This document shows, piece by piece, positions 1 through 8,900 of a stretch of DNA of 64,000 nucleotides (within the stretch, counting starts at the first letter, position 1; every line of letters starts with the position of its first letter). The DNA is from Actinokineospora globicatena. Lineage in GTDB: Bacteria > Actinomycetota > Actinomycetes > Mycobacteriales > Pseudonocardiaceae. The translations under genes were made by a program, and so were the position numbers. The stretch spans positions 1 to 64,000 of the forward strand of contig NZ_JAMTCR010000007.1 of assembly GCF_024171945.1 (NCBI RefSeq), in the 5' to 3' direction. The notes below the pieces were generated by a model, which was not told the origin of the DNA, ran no database searches, and saw only the letters and a list, made by a program, of their open reading frames with translations.

Positions 1-1769
1 GACACCAGGTTGCCGAGGAACCCGATGGGGTCGCGCAGGATGCCCATGACCGCGGCGGCGGCCTTGGCCAGGATGCCCAGCAGCAGGTCCTTCAACTGCA
101 TGATGGTGTCGATGACGCCCTTGATCGCGCCGATCGCCTTGGCCACCAGGCCCTTGTTCTTCTCCTTCTCCGCGTCGATCTCCGCGTCGACGGCCTTGAG
201 CGCCTGGTTGTACTTGGTCGCCAGCGTCTGGACGAGCTCGGATCCCTTGGCGTCGACCGACTCGGTCAACTCGTCGAACCTGCCCGCGAACTCCCCCGCC
301 GCCTGCTTGCCCATCGCTTGGAGATCAGCGGGAAGCTTGCGGACCTCGGCCTGCAACTGATCGCGACCGGTCGCGATGCGGGTCTTGGCCCGGGTCAGCT
401 CCGCGCCGATGACGTCGGCGACCGTGGAGATCACGCCGCGCATCCGGGTCACATAGCCCTGGCGCGCGGCGACGAAGATCTGGTTCGCTTCCTCGGGCAG
501 ACCGGCGAACTTGTCCTTGACCCACTTGAGCTTCCCGGTGACGCCGGAGTACCGCTTGTCCTTGTAGGCGTCCATCCGCTGTTTGTGCTCGGCGGTGAAC
601 GCGTCCCTGGCCGCCTTCTCCCCCGCCGTGAATGCGTCGTCGACCTTCTTGTCCAGACCGGACAGGATCGCCTCGACGTCGGTCTTGGTCGCGTCGAACA
701 CCTTCTGCAAGGTCGCGGTCACCTGCGCGCGCCGGGCCTCGTCCTTGCCCTTGGTGCCTTGCTTCTCGGCGGCGACCTTGCCGCCGGTGGCCGCGCGTGT
801 GTTCGCCAGGCCGGCCATCGCCGCGGCGCCGGTGCCCGCAGCGGCCGACTTCGCGTCTGCCAGGGTTTCCGCTTCCGCGCCGCGCACCTTCCCCGGCGCG
901 GTGGCGGCGTGTTGCTCGGTCTCCTTCTTCTCCTGCAGGGCGCCGGTGAACTCGGGTTCGTTGGACTTCGCCAACTGCTCCTCGGTGACCTCCGCGGCGG
1001 CCATCTCGCCGTCGACCTGCCGGGGTCCGGCCGAGAAGTCCGTCGCCGACGCGGGAGCCTTCTCCGGCACCGCCTTCGCCGCGTCCGGGGCCGGGGGCGC
1101 ACCGGGCGGTCGGTCCGGGGCGAGCGGGGTGACGGGCTTGTCGACGGCGGCGCCGGTGTCGGGTGGCGCCTTGGTCGCCGACTCGATCGCGCCCGCGCTG
1201 GCCTGCTTGCCCGCGCCGACCTGTCCCTGGACCTGGCCCTTGACCGCGTCGGCCTTGCCGGACCCGCCGAAGTCGTCGGCCTCGGCGAGGTTCTTCGGCG
1301 CCTGCGCGGCGATCGCCTGCTCGACCGCGCGCACGAACCCGGCCTTGTCGAACTCGCCGGGCTTGGCGGCGTTCATCTTCTCGGCGTTCGCGGCCTTGCC
1401 CTGCGCGAGCTTGTCGTCCTGCGGCGGGACGGCGGCGGCCTGCGACGCGGCGGCCTCCGACGACGCGGGCGGGTGCGCGGCTACCTGTTTCTGCTTCCCA
1501 CGAACATCGGCCTCGACCGAGGCGAACCGCGGATCGGACTCGGCGGTCGGACGTGCGACAGTCCCAGGCGGAGACTCCAGCCGCTGGACGGCAGGTCGGG
1601 CGAGCGCCTTGGTCGCGGCGCGGTTGCCGACCGACCGCTGCAACCGGCGGACGTGCGCGGCGGACATCCGCGACACCGGGAGCGGCCGGGCGCGCGGTTC
1701 CTCCGCGCGCTCCACCGGGTGGGCGGCGCGACGGGTCTCCGGGTCACCCCTCGCCGCGGGCGTCCGCAC
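1..1769 (-). CDS. eCIS-associated long coiled-coil protein (partial, runs off left edge)
   Basis: The reading frame is open from GTG at 1769 to the window edge, giving 589 visible residues without a stop. The start lies 6 nt after the stop of the DUF4157 gene, and a GAGGAGGAG run serves as ribosome site, so the two are surely co-transcribed. Residues 43-50 read LQRSVGNR, and a PAVQR motif follows shortly after. A Pro/Ala-rich linker comes next, then a long charged helical region rich in Lys, Glu and Ala. At the edge is an amphipathic-to-hydrophobic stretch (ending in DPIGFLGNLV) that may contact membrane. Large helical proteins of this kind accompany DUF4157 proteins in actinobacterial injection-system loci. 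Function is unknown: effector, scaffold or tape-measure-like roles are all possible. Coding status is secure; the role is inference. Confidence 0.85.
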   Translation of the reverse strand, partial: MRTPAARGDPETRRAAHPVERAEEPRARPLPVSRMSAAHVRRLQRSVGNRAATKALARPAVQRLESPPGTVARPTAESDPRFASVEADVRGKQKQVAAHPPASSEAAASQAAAVPPQDDKLAQGKAANAEKMNAAKPGEFDKAGFVRAVEQAIAAQAPKNLAEADDFGGSGKADAVKGQVQGQVGAGKQASAGAIESATKAPPDTGAAVDKPVTPLAPDRPPGAPPAPDAAKAVPEKAPASATDFSAGPRQVDGEMAAAEVTEEQLAKSNEPEFTGALQEKKETEQHAATAPGKVRGAEAETLADAKSAAAGTGAAAMAGLANTRAATGGKVAAEKQGTKGKDEARRAQVTATLQKVFDATKTDVEAILSGLDKKVDDAFTAGEKAARDAFTAEHKQRMDAYKDKRYSGVTGKLKWVKDKFAGLPEEANQIFVAARQGYVTRMRGVISTVADVIGAELTRAKTRIATGRDQLQAEVRKLPADLQAMGKQAAGEFAGRFDELTESVDAKGSELVQTLATKYNQALKAVDAEIDAEKEKNKGLVAKAIGAIKGVIDTIMQLKDLLLGILAKAAAAVMGILRDPIGFLGNLV

Positions 1770-1775
1770 GCCCGA

Positions 1776-2588
1776 TCACTCCTCCTCGGCGAAGTCCTCG
1801 CCGCTCTCCTGGCGCTGGACGAAGGTCTGCGCGGCGGGCGCCTCTTCCTCCTCTTCCTGTTCCGGCGCGGGCTCCTCGGCCCGCTGCACCGCGGCGTCGG
1901 GCACCGGTGCGCTGTCGGCTTGGTCGTGCCCGGAGTGATCGTGGCCGGAGTGGTCGTGCCCGGAGTGGTCTTCGTGCGCGGAGTCGGCGTGGCGTTGGAC
2001 GGGGGCGTCATGGCCCGGTGTGGACATGACGCGGTCGGCGTTGGCGACGGCCTCGCGCTCGAAGCGGTCGGACGGGTCGCTGACCTTGACGCCGCCGCCG
2101 GTGTCGGTGCCGTCGACCGGGCCGGAGCGCTGTTGCACCACGTGGGTCAGCTCGTGCGCCAGCATGTGCTTGCCCTGGCTGGAGCCGGGGTCGTAGTGGT
2201 TGTCGGAGAACACGATGTCGGATCCGACGGTGTAGGCCTGGGCGTGCACGGACTTGGCGGACTCGGTCGCCGCGCCGCCGGTGTGCACCCGCACGTCGGA
2301 GAAGTCCTGGCCGCCGAAGCGGCCCTCCATCTCGGCGCGGGTCTCGGCCGCCAGCGGGCTGCCGCCGGAGCCGACCACCGAGTGCACCGGTGAGCGCTCC
2401 TCCTCCACCAGGGCGCCGACGCCCGCGTTGCCGACCGCGCGTTGCAGGCCCAGCAGTCCCGGCGCGCCGAGCACGTCGGGGCGGCCCGCCGCGGCGGCCT
2501 TCCCGAGCAGGGCGTGGTCCTCGCCGTCGTGGCCCCGGTCCCCAGCCGGGCGGTGCTCGGCCTCGTGGTCGTGCTCGTGCTCGCGCAT
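1776..2588 (-). CDS. DUF4157 (eCIS core domain) protein with HExxH motif and His-rich tail
   Basis: This 270-aa protein carries the DUF4157 domain, a putative zinc-metallopeptidase fold strongly linked to contractile injection systems. The HELTH motif sits at residues 145-149. Residues from about 45 contain LQRAVGN, matching the LQRSVGN box of the next gene. The N-terminus is His/Asp/Glu-rich. The C-terminal part has tandem HSGHD repeats, then AAVQR and TFVQR motifs separated by an acidic run. ATG at 2588 was chosen over the in-frame GTG at 2609 because GGGAGGGCAGGGGGC precedes it. The gene is divergent from the histidine kinase. In eCIS loci this domain is found in cargo or cargo-associated proteins; whether this copy is proteolytically active cannot be seen. 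Confidence 0.9.
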   Translation of the reverse strand: MREHEHDHEAEHRPAGDRGHDGEDHALLGKAAAAGRPDVLGAPGLLGLQRAVGNAGVGALVEEERSPVHSVVGSGGSPLAAETRAEMEGRFGGQDFSDVRVHTGGAATESAKSVHAQAYTVGSDIVFSDNHYDPGSSQGKHMLAHELTHVVQQRSGPVDGTDTGGGVKVSDPSDRFEREAVANADRVMSTPGHDAPVQRHADSAHEDHSGHDHSGHDHSGHDQADSAPVPDAAVQRAEEPAPEQEEEEEAPAAQTFVQRQESGEDFAEEE

Positions 2589-2934
2589 CTGCCCCCTGCC
2601 CTCCCCCACCGTCGTCAGCCGTGTCGGCGCCGCGCGGGCGGGGCCTCGGCACGAGCGTGGCGGTGCGGGCGGACGCGGGCAACGGCCGTGCGTTCACCCG
2701 TTCGGGCAATCCGGATTGCCCTTGCCGCAACGGAATCCGGCTGGAGCGGCGGCACGGAGTGGAGCGCGATCGCCCCCCGAGTGGCCCTATCCCGATCGGT
2801 GTCGTGAGCGGAACGTGCGCTTGTTCCCCGGCCGGGTGCGATCCGCTGCTACGAACGGGCTATGCGATGGCGAGGTGGGCCCGTTGCGGAAACGCAGCCC
2901 CTATGGTCACCGATAAGGGTGTTGCGGAGGGGAC
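2589..2934. other. Divergent intergenic region between DUF4157 unit and kinase
   Basis: About 346 bases without a convincing gene. It must hold promoters for both the leftward DUF4157 unit and the rightward kinase operon. It contains a perfect 18-bp palindrome (2704-2721) and, at its right end, the GGAGGGG ribosome site of the kinase gene. Confidence 0.7.
2704..2721. promoter_or_regulatory. Perfect 18-bp palindrome, candidate operator
   Basis: GGGCAATCCGGATTGCCC is fully self-complementary. It lies about 115 bp upstream of the DUF4157 start and 214 bp upstream of the kinase start. It is a plausible binding site for the adjacent NarL-type or LuxR-type regulator, but nothing in the sequence proves which protein binds it. 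Confidence 0.45.
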
Positions 2935-3612
2935 ATGCGTCGCAACAAGACGGTTTCTGCGGTGACCGGGGACGCCGGCCCCGACGGCGCGCGGCTGCTG
3001 CGGGAGCTGCACGACGCGATCGGGCCCGCGCTCACCGGGATGGCGTTCGGCCTGCGGGCGGCGCGCAACCTGGTCGGCCGCGACGCCGAGTCGGCCGCCC
3101 GGCTGCTCGCGCAGCTGGAGGACGAGCTGCACGGGGCGATCTGCGACCTGCGCAGGCTCACCGACGGCGGGACCCCGAACGTGCTCGACCAGGTCGGTCT
3201 GGTCGAGGCGATCCGCAGGCACGCGCTCGCGTTGAGCGGTCACGTGTCCGGCTCCGGCACACCCCTGAGCATCGACGTGCAGGCGCGCGGGAACATGACC
3301 GTGCTGACGCTGCCGGTGCAGGTGGCCACCTACCGCGTGGTGTGCGAGGCGTTGAGCAACATGGCCCGCCACTCCCGCGCGCGCACCTGCGTCGTGCTCA
3401 TCCGGACCGATGACGAGCGCGACGGGGAGCTGAACGTGGAAGTGGTCGACGACGGCATCGGGGTGCCCTGGCGCGACGCGGACCCGTGGTGCGGGGTGGG
3501 GTTGCGGTCGATGCGCACCAGGGTCACCGAACTGGGTGGCCAGTGGTCGATCGAGCCGGGCGTTCCGGTGGGCACCCGGGTGCTGGCGACCTTCCCGCTC
3601 GGCACGGGCTGA
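2935..3612 (+). CDS. Soluble NarL-family sensor histidine kinase
   Basis: This 225-aa protein has a HisKA_3-type dimerisation segment at the N-terminus (RELHDAIGPALTG, phospho-acceptor His26). A HATPase_c domain follows, with an N-box around EALSNMARHSRA, a DDGIGVP G1 box and a GVGLRSMRTR G2 box. There is no transmembrane segment and no recognisable input domain, so it is short for a sensor kinase and probably senses or integrates inside the cytoplasm. ATG at 2935 is preceded by GGAGGGG. The response regulator starts 6 nt after its stop, making a two-component pair. Its position between two injection-system units suggests control of those genes, which is inference. Confidence 0.88.
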   Translation: MRRNKTVSAVTGDAGPDGARLLRELHDAIGPALTGMAFGLRAARNLVGRDAESAARLLAQLEDELHGAICDLRRLTDGGTPNVLDQVGLVEAIRRHALALSGHVSGSGTPLSIDVQARGNMTVLTLPVQVATYRVVCEALSNMARHSRARTCVVLIRTDDERDGELNVEVVDDGIGVPWRDADPWCGVGLRSMRTRVTELGGQWSIEPGVPVGTRVLATFPLGTG

Positions 3613-3618
3613 GCCGCC

Positions 3619-4257
3619 GTGCGGTCGCGCCGGGTGCTCATCGTCGACGACCACGCCACCTTCCGGCTCGGCCTCGGCGCGCTGCTGCAGACCGTGGCGG
3701 GCATGGAGGTCGTCGGCGAGGCGGACCGGGGGCAGGCGGCGGTGGCGCTGGCCGCGACGCTGCGCCCGGACGTGGTGGTGATGGACCTGCACATGCCCGA
3801 TGTGGACGGGGTGGCCGCGACGGAGCGGATCACCCGCGCGCACCCGGGCACCGCGGTCCTGGTGCTCACCATGGACGACGGCGGCGAGGCGGTGTTCGCC
3901 GCGATCCGGGCCGGGGCGGGCGGGTACCTGCTCAAGACCGCGGGCCAGGACGAGATCGTGCGCGCCATCCACGCCGTCGCCGACGGGGACCTGATCTTCG
4001 GCGGCCCGGTGGCGCAGCGGGTGCGGGCGCTGGTGGCCACCACGCCCGCGCCGACCGGCAACCTGTCCGGGCTGACCGCGCGCGAGCGCGAGGTGCTGAC
4101 GATGATCGTGCGCGGCGAGGGCAACGCGGTGATCGCCAGGCACCTGGTGGTGAGCCCGAAGACGGTGCGCAACCACATCACCCGGATCTTCCGCAAGCTC
4201 GACGTGCTCGACCGCGCCGAGGCCATCCGCAAGGGCCACGCGGCGGGGCTGCGGTGA
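3619..4257 (+). CDS. NarL/FixJ-type response regulator
   Basis: This 212-aa protein has an N-terminal receiver domain (VLIVDDH acidic pocket; phospho-acceptor Asp56 in VVMDLHMPD; conserved Lys in GGYLLKTA). It ends in a LuxR-type helix-turn-helix (LTAREREVLTMI ... PKTVRNHITRIF). GTG is the start; it lies 6 nt after the kinase stop, so the genes are a cognate pair. Targets are not visible directly. The nearest candidates are the divergent DUF4157 unit, the injection-system operon and the following LuxR gene. Confidence 0.92.
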   Translation: MRSRRVLIVDDHATFRLGLGALLQTVAGMEVVGEADRGQAAVALAATLRPDVVVMDLHMPDVDGVAATERITRAHPGTAVLVLTMDDGGEAVFAAIRAGAGGYLLKTAGQDEIVRAIHAVADGDLIFGGPVAQRVRALVATTPAPTGNLSGLTAREREVLTMIVRGEGNAVIARHLVVSPKTVRNHITRIFRKLDVLDRAEAIRKGHAAGLR

Positions 4258-4444
4258 GGACCGCTCGACCGGCCATCGGGGAAGCGCCGCGGTGACCGCC
4301 CGGCTGTCCCTGCCGCCCGTGGGACCGGCGTGGGACCGGCACCCGGCGATCGGGACCAATGGGGACAGCCGGTCCCTTCTCGGCCATCCGGCCGAGCGGG
4401 AGGATATGTGCTATCGGACACATCCCAGGGGGGAGATCGACGCG

Positions 4445-5089
4445 ATGATCACCGACCCGATCCCGGTCGTGCTGCACGCGATGGATGTCATCACCAGGGC
4501 GGGGGTGGACGCCGCGCTGCGCGCCCGCCCGGAGATCCGGCTGACCGCGGAGGAGGGCCTGCCGGTCGCCGACGCCACCGACCGCTCGGTCGCCCTGGTG
4601 GTGGCCGAGACGTGGGACAAGCCGACCCAGGCGCTGTTCCGCCGGTTGCAGGTGCAGGGCCGCCGCCGGGTCGTGCTGGTGGCTGGCGAGATCGACAACT
4701 CCCAACTGCTCGAGGCCGTCGGTATCGGCGTCGCCGCCGTCATCCGCCGCGCCGAGGCCACCCCGGAAACCCTGGTGCGCCTCATCGAGGCCACCTCGGC
4801 CGGTGACGGCACCCTGCCCCCCGACCTGCTGGCCCGCCTGCTCGACCGCGTCTCCCGCCTGCAGCGCCAGGTCCTCAACCCCCGCGGCTGGGACCTCGCG
4901 GGCGTCTCCGCCAGGGAGGCCGAGGTCCTGCGCATGGTCGCCGAGGGCATGGAGACCCGCGAGATCGCCGAACAGCTCTGCTACTCCCAGCGCACGGTGA
5001 AGGGCATCCTGCACGACATCACCAGCCGCTTCCAACTCCGCAACCGAGCCCACGCCGTCGCCTTCGCTCTCCGCGAGGGCCTCATCTAG
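4445..5089 (+). CDS. LuxR-family transcriptional regulator with degenerate receiver-like domain
   Basis: This 214-aa protein has an N-terminal alpha/beta domain resembling a receiver (PVVLHAMDVITRAG ... RRVVLVAGEID) but without the usual aspartate pocket. A linker and a C-terminal LuxR HTH follow (VSAREAEVLRMVAEG ... YSQRTVKGILHDI). ATG at 4445 was preferred over the in-frame GTG at 4292 because GGGGGGAG lies just upstream and the extra 51 residues are low-complexity. Atypical LuxR regulators of this kind are frequent beside actinobacterial injection-system loci. An imperfect inverted repeat (ATGTG/CACAT, 4406-4423) lies just upstream and could be autoregulatory. Confidence 0.85.
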   Translation: MITDPIPVVLHAMDVITRAGVDAALRARPEIRLTAEEGLPVADATDRSVALVVAETWDKPTQALFRRLQVQGRRRVVLVAGEIDNSQLLEAVGIGVAAVIRRAEATPETLVRLIEATSAGDGTLPPDLLARLLDRVSRLQRQVLNPRGWDLAGVSAREAEVLRMVAEGMETREIAEQLCYSQRTVKGILHDITSRFQLRNRAHAVAFALREGLI

Positions 5090-5102
5090 CCACCTGGCCC
5101 GA

Positions 5103-5140
5103 ACAAGAGCACCGCCCCCCTCTGGAGGCGGTGCTCTTGT
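5103..5140. terminator. Strong bidirectional hairpin between convergent genes
   Basis: A perfect 14-bp stem (ACAAGAGCACCGCC at 5103-5116, GGCGGTGCTCTTGT at 5127-5140) with a 10-nt loop. It lies between the stops of the rightward LuxR gene and the leftward injection-system operon, the expected place for a shared terminator. Confidence 0.85.
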
Positions 5141-5174
5141 CAAATCAACGGCTTTCGTTGTGGCGCTGGAGTGG

Positions 5175-6491
5175 TCAGCCCTCCATGCGGCCGGAGAGGG
5201 CGATGGCGGGGGTGCAGTTGCCCTTCTCCGGGGGGTTCTGGCAGCTGACGGCGAGGATGATGGACTCGCCCTCGGTGTAGGTGAGGGGTTGGACCCAGTG
5301 GTGGTCGAGGTCGCGGAAGTTGCCGAGGCCGAACTCGAACATCAGGGTGCGGCCGTCTGCGGTGCGGCGGATGACGCGCATGGTGCCGACGTCGGCGCGG
5401 GGGTTCTGCAGGATGAGGTCGGTCACCTGGAGGGTCTTGTTGTCCGGGACCACGAAGTCGACCTCGCGGAAGCGGCGGACGTCGGCGTCGATGGGGGCGT
5501 CGGCGGCGATGCGGCGGTCGAACGGGGTGACGGCGGGGGCCGGTGGCGGGGGCGGCGTCTTGGGCGCGGCGACCGGGTCGGAGGCTGGGGGTTGCGCGGG
5601 GTCGACGCCCTGGGCGCGCAGGGCGCGGTCGGAGCCGGTCTTGGCCTCGCCCGCCTGCTGCTTGGCCGCGCCCGCGTCCTGTTGGGCCGCTTGGGCGACC
5701 TGCTTGACCTCCGCCGCCTGCTTGGCCGCCGCGTCCGAGGCCGCCGAGCGGACCGCGGGCTTGAACACGGTGAACCACAACGCGATGATCGCGAGCAGGA
5801 ACGCCAGCAGCACGGCCAGCGCCGGGATCACCCACTTCGGCAGCAGCTGCCGCTGCACGAACGTCCCGTCGGCGGTGACCGGCGTTCCCCCCACCGGGGT
5901 CACGGTCACCGTGAACGGGCGCCGCACCGGCTGGCCGCGCAGGAACCGGCGCGGTGGCTTGACCCGCAGCCGCACGTACGCGGTGGTGCCGGGCTCGAGG
6001 GTCACCTCGGTGTGCCGGAAGGCGAAGGACAGGTCGGCCTCCTGGTCGACCGCGGTGAGCACGACCGGGGTGCTCTGGTTGCCCCGGTTGTCCACCGCGA
6101 CCTCGAAGGTGGCGCCCGAGGCACCCTCCACCTTGGTCGGCACGACCTCGGCGGTGATCTCCCCGAACGCGCCGACCTCGAGCTGGCCCTCGGTCATCAC
6201 CGAGCCCTCGGGGTCCTCCTGGGCGAACACCCGCACGCCGAAGGGCACCACGCCCGCGGTGACCTCGGCGGTGCGCGGGGGGGTGAAGCTGACCGTGACG
6301 GTGGTCGACTCGTCGGGCAGCAGGTTGACCGCGTCGGGGGTGACGGTGGCCCACGGCGCGGGCGGGCCGATCACGTCGACGGTGAAGTGGTCGACGACGG
6401 CACCGGCGTTGCGGATCACCACCGTGGTGGTGACCGTGGCACCCGCCTGGACCGCGAGGGTCGGGGTGGACATCGTGGCGGAGGCACCCAT
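5175..6491 (-). CDS. Membrane-anchored Ig-like/coiled-coil protein, last gene of the eCIS operon
   Basis: This 438-aa protein begins with two Ig-like beta domains (roughly residues 5-230) of the kind that bind or decorate surfaces. Next comes one strong transmembrane segment (about residues 228-252, WVIPALAVLLAFLLAIIALW) and an Ala/Gln/Lys helical stretch (AAKQAAEVKQVAQAAQQ). A Pro-rich linker leads to a C-terminal beta domain of about 130 residues. ATG at 6491 was chosen because the domain starts there. Membrane proteins are recurrent members of actinobacterial eCIS loci and may tether a cytoplasmic particle to the membrane; a tethering role here is inference. It ends just before a strong hairpin terminator. 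Confidence 0.85.
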   Translation of the reverse strand: MGASATMSTPTLAVQAGATVTTTVVIRNAGAVVDHFTVDVIGPPAPWATVTPDAVNLLPDESTTVTVSFTPPRTAEVTAGVVPFGVRVFAQEDPEGSVMTEGQLEVGAFGEITAEVVPTKVEGASGATFEVAVDNRGNQSTPVVLTAVDQEADLSFAFRHTEVTLEPGTTAYVRLRVKPPRRFLRGQPVRRPFTVTVTPVGGTPVTADGTFVQRQLLPKWVIPALAVLLAFLLAIIALWFTVFKPAVRSAASDAAAKQAAEVKQVAQAAQQDAGAAKQQAGEAKTGSDRALRAQGVDPAQPPASDPVAAPKTPPPPPAPAVTPFDRRIAADAPIDADVRRFREVDFVVPDNKTLQVTDLILQNPRADVGTMRVIRRTADGRTLMFEFGLGNFRDLDHHWVQPLTYTEGESIILAVSCQNPPEKGNCTPAIALSGRMEG

Positions 6492-6529
6492 GGCCGGGCT
6501 CCTTCCTTGCTGCTGGGATCGGGGACTGG

Positions 6530-8881
6530 TCAGCGCAGGACGAACGTGCGGGGATCCCCGCGCAGCACGAACGCGACCGGTTTGAGGGAGCGGATCATGA
6601 CGGTGTACTGGGCGGTGGCGACCCGGCCGAACGGCGCGCCGGTCACCGGGTCGGCGGCGAGCAGGCGCGGGCCGAGGACGTCCTTGTGGAACACCAGGAC
6701 CTGGGCGGTGAACGTGCCGTCCGGGCGCACCGCGACCACGCCGGGGGTCTCGGAGATCCCGGTGTCCCAGCTCAACCGGACGGTCGCGCCCGGTGGGAAG
6801 TCGGTGCCGAGCGCGTTGGTCACCGCGCCCTGCGGTCCCGCCGACGGGTCGACCCGCAGCACCGGTTGCCGGACGACGACCCGTCCGGTGGCGGTGTTGT
6901 CCGCTGGGTCGATGTCCGGTCCGGTCGTGGTGACCGTCGCCGTCACCGGTACGTCGATGGCGGCGGCGGCAACGTAAGCGGCCTGCACCTGCACCACCTG
7001 CCCCGGCGCGAGGGTGCCGAGCGCACACACCACCGGACACCCGGCCGGGGTGCCCGCGGCGAGACCGGCCGGTGCGGGAGCGGTCAGCTGGACGCCCGCC
7101 ATCGGCACCGGGCCGCCGTTGCGCACGGTGTAGGTCACGGTGACCGGCAGCCCGCCGACGTAGCCGGGTACCGGGTCGGCGGTCAGCCCGACCGACAGCG
7201 CCCCCTGCGGCACCGGCGCCTTCGTGACGGTCAGTCGCGCGCGGTCGCTCACCGGCGGGTTGACCCCGTCATCGACCGTGAGCACCAGCGTGTAGGTGCC
7301 CGACTCCGCGCAAGTGACCGATGTGGACAGTTGGTCGACCGCCGTGAAGGTGCACGGCGGTTCCGGTGAGGTGTCGGTCGGCGGTTCGAGCGACCAGGTG
7401 ATGTCCAGCTCGGGGCTGTCCGGGTCCTCGACCGTGCCGAGCAGGGCGATGGCCGTGTCCTCCTGACCGGTGTACGGGCCGCCCGCGTCGACCTCCGGCC
7501 CGGCGTTGCGCAGCACCAGCGTCGTGCTCGACGGTTCCGCGTCGCTGATGCCGTCCGTGCCGTCGAGGGTGAGCACGTAGGTGCCGTACCGGTCACAGTG
7601 GACGGTCGTGGTCAGGTCTTCCGGGTCGGCGAACCCGCACTCGGCCTCGTCGTCGGTGCCGGGCGCGGGCGAGATGGACCACGTGGTCTCCTGCCGGGGC
7701 CCGTCCTGGTCGGTGAACGTCCCGGCGATGGGGACCTCGGTGTCCTCCAGCCCCTCGTAGGGCCCACCGGGGTCGACCACGGGCGGGCGGTTGACGGTGA
7801 TCGACCGGCACTGGGTCGCGGTCCCGTTGCCGTAGAGGTCCTTGCCGCGCGCGATGACGCAGAGCCGGTGGGCGCCGGGGGCGAGGTTGTTCACCGTCGC
7901 CTCGTAGGGGGTGCTGTAGGGACCGCTGTGCGGCAGGCCGTCGACGTCGATCCGCTGTTCCGGTCCGCCGTCGACGGTCAGGAACACCCCGTCCAGCGAC
8001 GACCTGACCACGCCGGGCAGCACGTCGGGCAGCGTGGTCGGGTCGAGGATCGTGTCGCACCCGCCGTGGGTCTGGTACCCGATGTAGGCCAGCGTTTCCG
8101 GGTTGTCCGTCTCTCCGCACGAGGCGCCCGCGCCGACGGCGAAGGTGCGGAAGACGACGGTGTCGGTGATCGGCTCGAGCGCCCCCTGCACGGAGCCGCC
8201 GTTGTTGAGCCCGTCGGACATGAACACGATCAGCTTGTTGCGCTGCGGCATGGCGGCGGCGACCCGTTTGGCCTCGGTGACCGCTTGCGGGAAGTTCGTG
8301 TAGGCCACGTCGATCACCACCGGGGTGAACTGGCCGATCCCGCCGTCGTTGTCGCTGTCGTCGTTGTCGTCGTTGTCCAGCGACAGCAGGACGGTCGTGG
8401 TGTCCGGTGCGCCGTCGTGGTTCGCGTCGGTGCCGGGCGCGACGTACTCGGTGAACGGGTTGTCGTACACCTCCGGTGGGCTCAGGTCGGCCGCACCCGC
8501 CGTGGTGGCGAACGCGACGACGGCCACGGACCCGACCGACCCCTCCAGCGCGGCCTGGTGCAGCAACCCGGTCCCCGCGGTGATCTCGCACCCCAGGATC
8601 GTGTCCGTCGCGCACCCCGAGGCCGTGCTGCCGGAGATGTCGACCACCAGGACCAGCGCGGTGTCCGGCGGCAGCGAGCTGTCGCCGACCGCCGCCGTGC
8701 CGCGCACGGTGACCGGACCCGGCCCCACCACCGCGCCCTCGGCCGGTTCGCTGATCGACACCGTCACCGTCGTCGGGCGCTGCTGCGCCACGGCCACCGA
8801 CGCGGGGACGAACGCCACCGCCCCCACCACCAGCGCCGCGGCGGCCGCCCTGGCCACCGCCCGCGCCCCTATCCCCCGCAT
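6530..8881 (-). CDS. Secreted VWA-PKD-CARDB repeat protein in the eCIS operon
   Basis: This 783-aa protein starts with a Sec signal peptide (hydrophobic ALVVGAVAFVPASVAVAQ, cleavage near AVAQ). A von Willebrand A domain follows with a DISGS metal-site motif and an Asp/Asn-rich insert (DNDDNDDSDNDGG) that could bind calcium. Two PKD-like domains come next (each with GGPYxGxED and a W-S segment), then CARDB/DUF11-type domains (SVGLTADPVPGYVGG ...) and a final Ig-like module. It is an adhesin-like exported protein. It sits between two other envelope-linked genes in the same operon, with 19 nt and 38 nt gaps, so it is likely co-expressed with the tail structure. Its role, perhaps a surface ligand or an anchor, is unproven. 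Confidence 0.87.
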   Translation of the reverse strand: MRGIGARAVARAAAAALVVGAVAFVPASVAVAQQRPTTVTVSISEPAEGAVVGPGPVTVRGTAAVGDSSLPPDTALVLVVDISGSTASGCATDTILGCEITAGTGLLHQAALEGSVGSVAVVAFATTAGAADLSPPEVYDNPFTEYVAPGTDANHDGAPDTTTVLLSLDNDDNDDSDNDGGIGQFTPVVIDVAYTNFPQAVTEAKRVAAAMPQRNKLIVFMSDGLNNGGSVQGALEPITDTVVFRTFAVGAGASCGETDNPETLAYIGYQTHGGCDTILDPTTLPDVLPGVVRSSLDGVFLTVDGGPEQRIDVDGLPHSGPYSTPYEATVNNLAPGAHRLCVIARGKDLYGNGTATQCRSITVNRPPVVDPGGPYEGLEDTEVPIAGTFTDQDGPRQETTWSISPAPGTDDEAECGFADPEDLTTTVHCDRYGTYVLTLDGTDGISDAEPSSTTLVLRNAGPEVDAGGPYTGQEDTAIALLGTVEDPDSPELDITWSLEPPTDTSPEPPCTFTAVDQLSTSVTCAESGTYTLVLTVDDGVNPPVSDRARLTVTKAPVPQGALSVGLTADPVPGYVGGLPVTVTYTVRNGGPVPMAGVQLTAPAPAGLAAGTPAGCPVVCALGTLAPGQVVQVQAAYVAAAAIDVPVTATVTTTGPDIDPADNTATGRVVVRQPVLRVDPSAGPQGAVTNALGTDFPPGATVRLSWDTGISETPGVVAVRPDGTFTAQVLVFHKDVLGPRLLAADPVTGAPFGRVATAQYTVMIRSLKPVAFVLRGDPRTFVLR

Positions 8882-8900
8882 CGCCAGGCCCCCCGCCGCG

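Noticed and set aside
318-2393. Long rightward open frame opposite the DUF4157 and coiled-coil genes
   Set aside because: It is the antisense shadow of two strongly supported leftward genes; its translation is low-complexity Gly/Arg/Val with no domain.
2860-4359. Leftward 499-codon frame
   Set aside because: Antisense to the histidine kinase and response regulator genes, which have all their motifs.
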